Positions 45,404-56,516 of a stretch of DNA of 64,000 nucleotides are shown here, piece after piece (position 1 is the stretch's first letter; every line of letters begins with the position of its first letter). The translations under genes and the position numbers were made by a program. The notes below the pieces were generated by a model. It searched no databases, was not told the origin of the DNA, and was given only the letters and a program-made list of their open reading frames with translations. The DNA is from Oscheius onirici (lineage: Eukaryota; Nematoda; Chromadorea; Rhabditida; Rhabditidae): the NCBI GenBank assembly GCA_932521025.1, contig OW051469.1:2802398-2866397 (forward strand). Direction: 5' to 3'.

Positions 45404-48400
45404 TAGACCTTCTGCGCTTGCAAAAAGCTTTCCACTTTCTTTTGATCATCTTCATTTGACGCTTACAAGAAATCCACTTAAAATTGCTCCCAGGTCTCTC
45501 TGTGTGTGTCTGTCGGAAGCTTTAATTGGCAATCAAAATGGAGCAATTTATGCGCACAATTAAGGGAAAGGAGTTAGTGTAACAAGTTTAGACAAGTCAA
45601 TTTGCATTGCGGACTTTGATTATTTTTGACTGGGGATAGTTTCCAGACAGTAGAGAATTAGGTGCTGGTTAGGAATACGGGAAAGCGTTCAAGGGGGTTT
45701 CTACTATAACTTTATCTCTAACGGGGTGAACAAGAGAACAGGGATAGGGGAGAACAGGAGCACGGACAGGGATACGAGAAAGAGGGACAGAGGGCACATT
45801 GCAGAATGCAAGGGTGGACAGAGAGGAAGTGTCGAGAAATTAGAAACAGAGGGACAGAGAGAGACGGAAGGACATAGAGAGACAGAGGGACAGAGATCTG
45901 TCTCTGTACTTTCAGACCTTGCAGATAGTATTTTTGCTTCGTGTACAGTATTTAAACTACTCTCATCTATTAATTGATCTGGAGAGGGATCAAACACCAA
46001 ACTGTTATCTTTTTTTAAAACAAAACTCAGTCACTTAGCCCCGGAGGGGCGCAGCACAACTTGTTAAAGTCAATCTTTGTTTAGTTCCAATTTTTCCAAG
46101 TCGTTGCTTCTAACTTTTCGAAACTAAACTCCGAATCTCGACAAGCGATTTCCTGTCAAACGTTATCCTGTCCTTTGCCAGAGCAACTCCATCAGTTGTT
46201 AGGTTCGTCTTCTCCAGAGCAAGTCGTCCCGTAGGTTCTCTCTCCTCCCTCCAGTAGTCTACCCGTCTTTCAGGAACATGAAGCATCTTCTGCCCCTCTT
46301 CCTGACGTCTCTAGTGGTTGCCAGCGACGACGGTGGATTCGCCAACTTCTGCCAGATGGACTGGCTGGACAGTCGCTTCGATGAAAAGGAACCCACAAGC
46401 CGATTCAAGGAACTGGGCCAGCACAAGTTCCAGTGCGAACAGACCTTCCCCATCCCGCAAGGACTCTCGAAGGAGGAAGCCGTCGACGTCTGCCACTCCA
46501 TGTCGCCATTCCGTCTCAATGTGGCCGAAACTGAGAGCAATTTCGGCGCTGACAGGATCAAGTGCATTTGGGGTGAGTTTCTTTCGATTCTTGAGTGCCA
46601 TGAGACAGCGATTGTACTGGTTTTCGTTGGTAGATTCCCCTGGAAAAGCGACAAAATTGAAGGGATTACATACTAGAATTTCAACTTGTGAACAAGACTT
46701 TCCAAAGTTTTAAAAGTTTTGTGATAGTTTCTGAAAAGATTACAAGTACTATCAATAACAGTGAAAGTAACCCAATATGTATTCCAGAATCTTCCGGCAT
46801 CTGTGAGCGCGGTTCCGTCCTTATCAAGTCCAACTGCTACACCCTGTCCGACGAATGTACTGCCGGCTGGACTGAAGCCTCTCTGGGATCCTCTACCATC
46901 AAATGGCTCTCCATCTTCTTCCCGCACCATCAGCTGGTAAAGTTCAAGCACACCACAGCCAATCGTCCTCGTCCCGACGTCGTCTACCATCATGGCTACG
47001 TCCATCCGGCTGGCAACGGCTCCCAGTTCAAGTCCAATGGAAAAATGGTTGCTGTGCTTCAACGTCACTCGGCTGCTGGTCTCTATCCGGGAGACTACGT
47101 CTTCCTCCACGACTACAAAGAGACGGAAATCCCGACCGTCTGTCAGCAGAAGGCTTACGGAGTCCCAGCGAGTACCACGGGACAGGCCAAGATCGAGAGC
47201 ACTGGAAAGCCAAGCGAGACGGGAACAGCGGCCACTGCCTACAAGAAGATCTGTGCCAACGACGACAGCTGGTGCATGAAGTCTCCTCGCAACCTCTTCC
47301 AGCCCAAGATGAAGCAAGGTTTGGTGGACATGAAGCACTTCCACGAATTCTGCGCCAAATTCTGTACGGACTGTTTCGCTGCCAGTGACTACCATTACAA
47401 GGGAATCAAGAACAAACTTCCGAATGGTCGCTACTATGTTCCGATTGCCAATCAGAAGAGAGTCTCCGCGAGTTCGGACTGTCAGGCGGCTGCTACCCAG
47501 AACAGTGCCAACGAATTCAATCAGCTCAGGGTTTGTTTGAGACAGAGACAGAGTCTAACCAAAAGCTTCCAGATCGGTTCTCATGTGACAGTCGGATCAG
47601 ACTTGACAGCCTACATCAGCGGCTACCCCAGCAACGGATGTTCCGACGGTGGTCGTCTCGCCGCCCAGTACTTCAAAGGACACGGAAAAGAAGGCCTAAT
47701 GGATGCTCCCGTCTTCGACCGCCTGCCAATCTACTGCGTCAGCGGCCGTCATCCTCCTGCTCCAGCTGGCGGAAAGTGCATGAAGAATGCTGAAAAGAAG
47801 GGAAACAACTGCCAGTGCAAGCCGGGCTACCACGACGCCCTGACTGAATCGAATGTTGCTGAACATGCCCGGAGTCGCGGTGCCGAACCTGGACAAGTCT
47901 GTCTTCGGGATGGCAAAGATGGTCAAGAGTGCACAAAGGTGGTCAGCGAGAGCTACAACTACGATGCCATTCTGTTCCACATCGACGGATCTGGATCCAT
48001 CGCAACCACAAGTTTTTCCCAGATGACTCAATTCCTTCTCAACGCCAAAACCTGGATCCCGAAAAAGTGTGCCGTGCTTTTCCACCAGTACAGCTCAATT
48101 GGAAAGTATCGATATTCGTACAAGGGCGCCAATTGGAATAATTATAATTTTGATCAAGCCGTGAACGAGGTGAGTGTGCAGCTCTATGGAGACACCTATA
48201 CCTGGACCTTGCTTCGAAGCTTTATCGAGCAATGGAACAATGTCAAGGCTTCTGGCGATAAAGCATTGCTCTTCATCATCACTGACGGAGCGGCTAATGA
48301 TTATGACATTCAAGAAGAAACCGTTCAGTGGGTCAAATCTCAAGGAGTGTACATCAAGATGGTGATGGTCGGTGGTACGCCTCCGCAAGGAGTTGTGGAA

Positions 48401-48556
48401 AAGCCGGGAGATGCCATGTCAACCGACAGCTACGGTAACCTGGAGAAAGACATTCTCAATTCGCAGACAACGGAGCATTGTGAGTACACGAACGCCAAAG
48501 TCGACGACGCCATGCAGTACTGATACGTAATAAAACAGACTGCGAAGTGCTTTCTT
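45404..48556 (+). repeat. Left arm of 3.15-kb inverted duplication
   Basis: Every position x in this arm corresponds to the complement at 101920 minus x. The sum of mirrored coordinates is constant across the arm, so there are no indels, and I found no substitutions in the parts compared. It covers the VWA gene with about 870 bp upstream and ends about 30 bp after its stop, just past AATAAA. Confidence 0.93.
46278..48523 (+). CDS. Secreted VWA-domain protein, copy 1
   Basis: Exons 46278-46572, 46788-47530 and 47573-48523; 663 codons, 662 residues. The small intron 47531-47572 (42 nt) is in frame and could be retained. A signal peptide (MKHLLPLFLTSLVVA) leads a Cys-rich region of about 380 residues (FCQMDWLDSRF, ICERGSVLIKSNCY, CAKFCTDCFAA) and an EGF-like bit (GNNCQCKPGYHDAL). 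A VWA domain follows with an intact metal site: DGSGS in ILFHIDGSGSIATTSF, Thr in GDTYTWTLL, Asp in FIITDGAAND. Role unknown; VWA suggests a secreted adhesion or matrix protein. AATAAA starts at 48528. Confidence 0.85.
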
Positions 48557-48926
48557 GTTCTTTTTTTGTTTGAGGTGAGACAGGAGGGGAAGAAGAAAAA
48601 AAGGGACAAGAGACTGAGGGACAGAGAGAGAGACAGAAAGAGAGACATCCTGTGCTCACTGTTCTTGCTGGAGTGATGGGCATGTTCGAAGCGGTAGTGT
48701 TTCTCCTCGTGTACTTATCAGGTGCTAGAGAAAATATTAGAACCATTTGGTTATAGTTTGTTCAAAAAGGAAGGACATACCGTAGTTCATTTACTTCCGG
48801 TCGGGTCCAAAGATTCAGGGATAAAGAGAGTTTTCCAAACTCTTTCGACCTTGCTTTCAGAATGATAAAAAAAGTAGTCAAGAGATCTTCATAATTAGCC
48901 ATAAATACACAAGACACAGGACAAGA

Positions 48927-51900
48927 CTATCCTCGTTGCACAGTATTCAAAAAGCCGCCAAGACCTCCGAAAATGCTGCTTCCGCCAGAGGTTTTCTTGT
49001 ATTCGGTGGCCTCTTTCTGGAAGCGCTCCTCCTGCAGTTTTTCGAAAGCTCCACACTTTTTGTCCTTTAGAATGTTCGGGAACTGGAAAAGAGGTAAATT
49101 TTAAGCAAGAACGTGGCTTACCGAGCTAGCCGTTGTGGCAGCTTCAAACAGAAGGTTCGTCTTGACCTTGGCTCCCTCAATCTCGTAGTCGACGACGGCA
49201 TGTTGACAGGCCAAGAGACGATCAGGATCTCTCTTACTGACCCAGTATTCCAGCAGTTCAGAGTTTGTAGGGGTATATGAGCCTTGCTGAAAATGATTAG
49301 TTGTACTGTCACTTTGTCTTTCAAATCTCCAAATTATTCTAGTTGTACTGGTCTAAAGCTATTTAGATCTCACGGTTCTCTCTCAGAAGTATTCCATCTC
49401 GGTCCTTCTATTTAGGTTTGTTTGAAACCATTCCCTAATTGGCATCCAATCCCAGTTACGTTATCTCTCATCAGGAAGTATTCATTTGAAGCGGAGTACT
49501 GAACAAATATAGATGCAAAACTCTGTGATCAGGGCCAGAAACATAAGTATCGATACTTTTGGCCATAACTTGGCCACTTTCGAAAGTTTGACCCTCTGCT
49601 GCTCACCGAGAAAACATTTCTGTGGAATCGGCTCTCGGCTGACTATCTTAGTGGTGCTCGAAAATTTTCAACTTAGGTTTCTGAGCATTATACACATAGA
49701 GCTAACAGCCCGATTTTTCTAAGAAAAAAGAAAACCTGATTTAGTTGAAAGACAAAAAAGTTATGGCCAAAAAGCATCGATACTTATGCTCCCTCCTGAA
49801 ATCTGCTTCAGTGTTCACAACTTTCCAGTCCAGTGCATCCTGTCTTGTCTCTGTTCTCAGGTCATTCTGTCGTGTTTCAATGCAATTGTCCTCCTCAGTT
49901 TGTTTATGTCTCTTATGGTATATTTTTCCTAGCCACATGTCTGTTAGTCCTCTCTATCACCACAGAAGTCTTCTACAGACCATGGTTCTCAACACAATTT
50001 TCCCATTTTGACCAAACGTAGACAAATACGCCACAGTAAATCTCTAAACTCACATCCAAGCTGTTAGCAGCTAGCCACTCGGCAATGATGGCCAGCTTAA
50101 AAGCTCTGCCCAGAAGCGGATTGTCAATCTGGGCAAAGAACTCCTTCTCGAGCTCCGGTCTCGTCTGTCCACGCTCATAGAACTTCATCCAGACATCGAC
50201 AGCTCCCTGTTTCTGCCAGTAGTCTTTCTGCCAAACCGATTTGGAGAAGGCACTGCACATCGTAAAATTGGGATCCTCCGGAGGTGGGCAGAGTTTCGTA
50301 GTCAAACGATAAGTTCTCTCAGCTGTGGCTCTACACAGGTTTCCGTCAGTGTTTTCCAAGAGTTTTAGCTTTCTAAAGAGGGGACTGAACAAGAGCTGGA
50401 AAGTGTCAAACCTAGTGGTTTTGCACCAATCACAGTAGAAGCACTCGCGGCCACAAGTGGCGACATCCATGCATCGGAGCTTTCCAATGGGTTGGATGGA
50501 AACGTCCAGTTTCATTGCCAGCTTGTTGATATGGACTCCGGGAGGGAGAGTCACATCGATGGCCATGTCGAAGCAACTGGGCCAGGTCAGATGGACGTCG
50601 TCGCCTTCACGGTGGGACTCATGATGGAACTGGAAAGCAGAGAATGACACAGAGACAGTAACAGAAACAGAAAATAATACTTACGCTCGGATTGGAGAGT
50701 TTAATAGGAGCAGCACATTCCTGACCAGTCAGCTCCCTACAACAGGCAGCCGTTCTGGCATCTTTCAGTCTGGCAATGAACAAATTCTTCGAGATTACTG
50801 CCTGAAAGTAGTCAAGTGATCTGGACAGTCCTTCAACTCACCTCATAGCTCTTATCGCTGACTTTCCTCACAGTTCCAGTTCCAATCGGCACATCTTTGT
50901 CGTTGTAGATGACAGTGTTACCGCTCTTGTCAGCCACTACCTTTCCCACTGACTTTCCTTGTCCATCGTAGCATTGAGAAACACCAGGAGTTTCGGCTAA
51001 ATTGAGGTTTCTAACAGATAATGAAGAATCAAACCTGTGCATCTGTATTTATCCGACCTTCTTCCGAAGAGAGAAGAAGCAAAGTCATTGCTACTGACAT
51101 CACTGGAGGACAGTGTAGCGTCAGTCTTCTTCCCATTTTGACTGATAGTGTAACCGTACTTTCCTTTTGTTCCATTCTTCTGAATATTCAAATAAGTGAA
51201 ACTCTCTCTCTCTCTGTCTCTTTGGCTATCAATCCAAAAAACCTTACCGCATCGGCGAAAGCAAGAGTTCCTGTGCCAGTATTGTTGTCATGAGAATGTG
51301 GCTTCAGTTGGAAGTTGAAACGGTCGTTCGTTGCTTCAAATTCAGTTTTCTAGAAATTTTTTTACATAAATCTGGAACATAAATACCTTTGGATCTTTGA
51401 GATCTCCCTTGGCTTGAGTATCCAGCTCGTACTGACCGTCAGCTTTCAAGAAAGCATGTCTGACGTCACCGTCTTCCTTCACTCGGAGCTGGGCTCTGGA
51501 AAAATTGATAACTGCTGTGATGGAACAGTAGAGAGACTCACTTGTGTCCATCTACCGTAGCAATACCTCCCTTGTCACCAATCTTCTGAACCTGAGCCCT
51601 CTTTCCATCAAAAGTCTCTGCCGCTGCCACATTTCCAGCAGCGGTAGCTTCAAACTTTTGCTTCTTGTTCAAAAGCTCCAAGATGACCTTTTCTTTGTTG
51701 AAGGCGTCGAGGGCGATCTGAAAGCAAAAATCTAATAATCAAACTTGCACATTGGAAAGTGCCAAACAGGAAAGCCTTGCCATAATCCAGAGTATTTAAT
51801 TATGCACTACGCTGATAACTTTTTTTGTATGGTCTGATCAAAAAGAAGAGGGATTTTAGCTCTTCCCTTCGAGACACGCTTAGCTTGCAAAAGTTGTATA

Positions 51901-52524
51901 CTCAGCCAATTAATTCGAAAGATGCAGCGAACTTTGGAATTTGTTGGCTGAGTATCCAATTTTTACGTGCTAAGTGGGCTCGAAGGGAAGAGTTTAAATC
52001 TTACGGTAGTCCCTCTTCTTTTTGAACAGGCCATACATACTTTTGAACGCATTGGAGACAAAAAGGACAGGCATACTAGGATTTTAAATTAGAGACCCCA
52101 TCACAAGCGTTCTCATTCTTAACCGACTGCTAAGGACAAACTAGAAGCCTATACATTAAAAACTTGCTCGTGTTAAATGTCGTCAAGGATGATGAAAATC
52201 CAGTACGAAAAAAACAGTTTCAAGTATGCTATAATTGTAAGAGGCACCGGTTGTTATAAAAATCTAACTGAACAAATTATCGGTTGAATCAAGATTTATA
52301 TCCCAAAAAAAGTGAAATTAACCTCATAAACTGGCAGCAAAACTTTCGCCAAAATGCTAGAAAAGACTAGTGTCAAAATACAATCTTACCCTCTGAACCT
52401 CCTGCTGTTTCTTATCGAGCCAAGTAGTGTCAGCTTCGATGTGTTTCGTCTTCTCATTTAAGACGACATGGTTCGGAATGAGCTGCGTCGAAACTGCCGT
52501 CACTAGCAGGAGAAGCCACATCAT
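48927..52524 (-). CDS. Unrecognised secreted protein in palindrome spacer
   Basis: Ten minus-strand exons: 52524-52390, 51717-51542, 51495-51387, 51349-51248, 51179-51035, 50996-50842, 50801-50685, 50629-50054, 49286-49122, 49082-48927. The sum is 612 codons, or 599 if a 39-nt in-frame intron near 50373-50411 is removed. The signal peptide is MMWLLLLVTAVSTQ. The N-terminal half is repetitive beta-rich, with phrases such as GNTVIYNDKDVPIGTGTVRK. The C-terminal half has cysteines (CMDVATCGRECFYCDWCKT, KLCPPPEDPNFTMC) and helices. It ends GGSSIFGGLGGFLNTVQRG. I do not know the family. Its largest intron (51718-52389) holds a foldback element. Confidence 0.75.
49530..49797. mobile_element. TIR element, 268 bp
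   Basis: Left CAGGGCCAGAAACATAAGTA and right mirrored CAGGAGGGAGCATAAGTATC, with TTTTGGCCATAACTT mirrored; about 45 nt of inverted ends. The interior (GACCCTCTGCTGCTCACCGA) resembles the interior of 6227-6768. It lies in the intron 49287-50053 of the minus-strand gene. Confidence 0.75.
51828..52035. mobile_element. Foldback element, 208 bp
   Basis: Ends TATGGTCTGATCAAAAAGAA and its mirror TTCTTTTTGAACAGGCCATA. Inner mirrored CTTCCCTTCGAGACACGC and TTGGCTGAGTATCCAA. Intact two-level palindrome; the best copy of its family here. Confidence 0.82.
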
Positions 52525-52955
52525 GGCTTCTGAAAAGGAAATGAAAGAAAAGGGAAAGAAAGAAGAGGAAATAGTACGTTTAGATTAGGGTTAAGTGCGG
52601 TCCTGAGATGGGAAAGTGCCCCCTGATCGCGGCTGGGATATGTGGGACAGTCTGTATGTTAGAGAGAGAGAGAGAGAGAACCCGTCGCCCGGTCGCCTAA
52701 AGATTATCCATTACGGTCCCTCGTCAGCTACTTGTTCATTTAGCTGTGTGTGTTATGTTGCCATGTTGCGCGGGGGGCCAGAGAAAGTCGACTTGATTTG
52801 TCATGTAGAGAAGATGTCTCTTTTAAGCGGGTCTTTTTGGCAATGAAGTCTTCTTTACGCTCAACCACTCCAGTCGGGTGTGAGTCACACATCCAGTCTC
52901 AAGGTTACGCAGATTTGACCGAAACAGCTAAAGACTGGGGTAAACAAGGAGTAGT

Positions 52956-52957
<2 letters not shown>

Positions 52958-52996
<39 letters not shown>
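52958..52996. repeat. GA microsatellite
   Basis: About 17 consecutive GA units following GTAGTGGGA. Shorter GA runs are near 52662-52678 and 53277. Confidence 0.85.
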
Positions 52997-52998
<2 letters not shown>

Positions 52999-53162
52999 TC
53001 AGAGCCTTATGAGCTCTGAGTAGAGCATTTAAGGTGTCAAACTCTCCCCTTTTCAAGAAAAGGCATATAAAAATAGAAAGATCGCGGATCTGCCTCTCAC
53101 TCAATGCTCTCCCACTTTCTATCCCAAATTGTTGTGATTGCCAAGAAGGACAGTGATTAGTC

Positions 53163-53253
53163 CACTCGATGGACGAGGCTAATATTGTCGTCGGGTCCGT
53201 ACAGAAGAAGGGTCAAGGACTTTTAGACAACTTCGAAAGTTGGTGACTCTTTG
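53163..53253 (+). pseudogene. Broken copy of a DOMON-gene exon
   Basis: CACTCGATGGAC, GTCGTCGGGTCCGTAC, GGGTCAAGGACTTTT and GACAACTTCGAAAG line up in order with exon 63229-63314 and its flanking donor (GTGACTCT). The exon encodes HPMDCADMVVGSVLDGRGR. The copy has a deletion that shifts the frame and lacks the Cys codon. An AG precedes it at the same place as the real acceptor. It lies about 110 bp inside the palindrome spacer next to the right arm. Confidence 0.75.
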
Positions 53254-53363
53254 GAGAACAGTTGACAGAGAGTGAGCGAGAGAGAGAAAAAGACACAAGC
53301 TGCAAGCGCATCATGATAGTACTGTTCTACCCATTTCCAAGTGTCATTTTCCATCCTCAAAAA

Positions 53364-56300
53364 AAGAAAGCACTTCGCAGTCTGTTTTATTACGTATCAG
53401 TACTGCATGGCGTCGTCGACTTTGGCGTTCGTGTACTCACAATGCTCCGTTGTCTGCGAATTGAGAATGTCTTTCTCCAGGTTACCGTAGCTGTCGGTTG
53501 ACATGGCATCTCCCGGCTTTTCCACAACTCCTTGCGGAGGCGTACCACCGACCATCACCATCTTGATGTACACTCCTTGAGATTTGACCCACTGAACGGT
53601 TTCTTCTTGAATGTCATAATCATTAGCCGCTCCGTCAGTGATGATGAAGAGCAATGCTTTATCGCCAGAAGCCTTGACATTGTTCCATTGCTCGATAAAG
53701 CTTCGAAGCAAGGTCCAGGTATAGGTGTCTCCATAGAGCTGCACACTCACCTCGTTCACGGCTTGATCAAAATTATAATTATTCCAATTGGCGCCCTTGT
53801 ACGAATATCGATACTTTCCAATTGAGCTGTACTGGTGGAAAAGCACGGCACACTTTTTCGGGATCCAGGTTTTGGCGTTGAGAAGGAATTGAGTCATCTG
53901 GGAAAAACTTGTGGTTGCGATGGATCCAGATCCGTCGATGTGGAACAGAATGGCATCGTAGTTGTAGCTCTCGCTGACCACCTTTGTGCACTCTTGACCA
54001 TCTTTGCCATCCCGAAGACAGACTTGTCCAGGTTCGGCACCGCGACTCCGGGCATGTTCAGCAACATTCGATTCAGTCAGGGCGTCGTGGTAGCCCGGCT
54101 TGCACTGGCAGTTGTTTCCCTTCTTTTCAGCATTCTTCATGCACTTTCCGCCAGCTGGAGCAGGAGGATGACGGCCGCTGACGCAGTAGATTGGCAGGCG
54201 GTCGAAGACGGGAGCATCCATTAGGCCTTCTTTTCCGTGTCCTTTGAAGTACTGGGCGGCGAGACGACCACCGTCGGAACATCCGTTGCTGGGGTAGCCG
54301 CTGATGTAGGCTGTCAAGTCTGATCCGACTGTCACATGAGAACCGATCTGGAAGCTTTTGGTTAGACTCTGTCTCTGTCTCAAACAAACCCTGAGCTGAT
54401 TGAATTCGTTGGCACTGTTCTGGGTAGCAGCCGCCTGACAGTCCGAACTCGCGGAGACTCTCTTCTGATTGGCAATCGGAACATAGTAGCGACCATTCGG
54501 AAGTTTGTTCTTGATTCCCTTGTAATGGTAGTCACTGGCAGCGAAACAGTCCGTACAGAATTTGGCGCAGAATTCGTGGAAGTGCTTCATGTCCACCAAA
54601 CCTTGCTTCATCTTGGGCTGGAAGAGGTTGCGAGGAGACTTCATGCACCAGCTGTCGTCGTTGGCACAGATCTTCTTGTAGGCAGTGGCCGCTGTTCCCG
54701 TCTCGCTTGGCTTTCCAGTGCTCTCGATCTTGGCCTGTCCCGTGGTACTCGCTGGGACTCCGTAAGCCTTCTGCTGACAGACGGTCGGGATTTCCGTCTC
54801 TTTGTAGTCGTGGAGGAAGACGTAGTCTCCCGGATAGAGACCAGCAGCCGAGTGACGTTGAAGCACAGCAACCATTTTTCCATTGGACTTGAACTGGGAG
54901 CCGTTGCCAGCCGGATGGACGTAGCCATGATGGTAGACGACGTCGGGACGAGGACGATTGGCTGTGGTGTGCTTGAACTTTACCAGCTGATGGTGCGGGA
55001 AGAAGATGGAGAGCCATTTGATGGTAGAGGATCCCAGAGAGGCTTCAGTCCAGCCGGCAGTACATTCGTCGGACAGGGTGTAGCAGTTGGACTTGATAAG
55101 GACGGAACCGCGCTCACAGATGCCGGAAGATTCTGGAATACATATTGGGTTACTTTCACTGTTATTGATAGTACTTGTAATCTTTTCAGAAACTATCACA
55201 AAACTTTTAAAACTTTGGAAAGTCTTGTTCACAAGTTGAAATTCTAGTATGTAATCCCTTCAATTTTGTCGCTTTTCCAGGGGAATCTACCAACGAAAAC
55301 CAGTACAATCGCTGTCTCATGGCACTCAAGAATCGAAAGAAACTCACCCCAAATGCACTTGATCCTGTCAGCGCCGAAATTGCTCTCAGTTTCGGCCACA
55401 TTGAGACGGAATGGCGACATGGAGTGGCAGACGTCGACGGCTTCCTCCTTCGAGAGTCCTTGCGGGATGGGGAAGGTCTGTTCGCACTGGAACTTGTGCT
55501 GGCCCAGTTCCTTGAATCGGCTTGTGGGTTCCTTTTCATCGAAGCGACTGTCCAGCCAGTCCATCTGGCAGAAGTTGGCGAATCCACCGTCGTCGCTGGC
55601 AACCACTAGAGACGTCAGGAAGAGGGGCAGAAGATGCTTCATGTTCCTGAAAGACGGGTAGACTACTGGAGGGAGGAGAGAGAACCTACGGGACGACTTG
55701 CTCTGGAGAAGACGAACCTAACAACTGATGGAGTTGCTCTGGCAAAGGACAGGATAACGTTTGACAGGAAATCGCTTGTCGAGATTCGGAGTTTAGTTTC
55801 GAAAAGTTAGAAGCAACGACTTGGAAAAATTGGAACTAAACAAAGATTGACTTTAACAAGTTGTGCTGCGCCCCTCCGGGGCTAAGTGACTGAGTTTTGT
55901 TTTAAAAAAAGATAACAGTTTGGTGTTTGATCCCTCTCCAGATCAATTAATAGATGAGAGTAGTTTAAATACTGTACACGAAGCAAAAATACTATCTGCA
56001 AGGTCTGAAAGTACAGAGACAGATCTCTGTCCCTCTGTCTCTCTATGTCCTTCCGTCTCTCTCTGTCCCTCTGTTTCTAATTTCTCGACACTTCCTCTCT
56101 GTCCACCCTTGCATTCTGCAATGTGCCCTCTGTCCCTCTTTCTCGTATCCCTGTCCGTGCTCCTGTTCTCCCCTATCCCTGTTCTCTTGTTCACCCCGTT
56201 AGAGATAAAGTTATAGTAGAAACCCCCTTGAACGCTTTCCCGTATTCCTAACCAGCACCTAATTCTCTACTGTCTGGAAACTATCCCCAGTCAAAAATAA

Positions 56301-56516
56301 TCAAAGTCCGCAATGCAAATTGACTTGTCTAAACTTGTTACACTAACTCCTTTCCCTTAATTGTGCGCATAAATTGCTCCATTTTGATTGCCAATTAAAG
56401 CTTCCGACAGACACACACAGAGAGACCTGGGAGCAATTTTAAGTGGATTTCTTGTAAGCGTCAAATGAAGATGATCAAAAGAAAGTGGAAAGCTTTTTGC
56501 AAGCGCAGAAGGTCTA
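53364..56516 (-). repeat. Right arm of 3.15-kb inverted duplication
   Basis: Mirror image of 45404-48556, same length (3153 bp). Spacer between arms is 4807 bp (48557-53363). The match stops sharply at both borders: inner border after the CTTTCTT/AAGAAAG, outer border at TAGACC/GGTCTA. Confidence 0.93.
53397..55642 (-). CDS. Secreted VWA-domain protein, copy 2
   Basis: Minus-strand mirror of the gene at 46278-48523: exons 55642-55348, 55132-54390 and 54347-53397. The encoded 662-residue protein is identical, including signal peptide and metal site (DGSGS, Thr, TDGAAND). Its upstream 870 bp is identical too, so both copies should be expressed alike. The two genes point towards each other across the spacer. 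Confidence 0.85.

Noticed and set aside
46673-47395. 240-codon antisense frame within the VWA gene (and its mirror 54525-55247)
   Set aside because: Antisense of an exon with strong coding evidence; Val-rich composition is the mirror of the sense codons.
48557-53363. Palindrome as a simple assembly hairpin
   Set aside because: A 4.8-kb unique spacer with its own gene separates the arms, and both outer flanks are different; an artefact is still possible and listed for checking.
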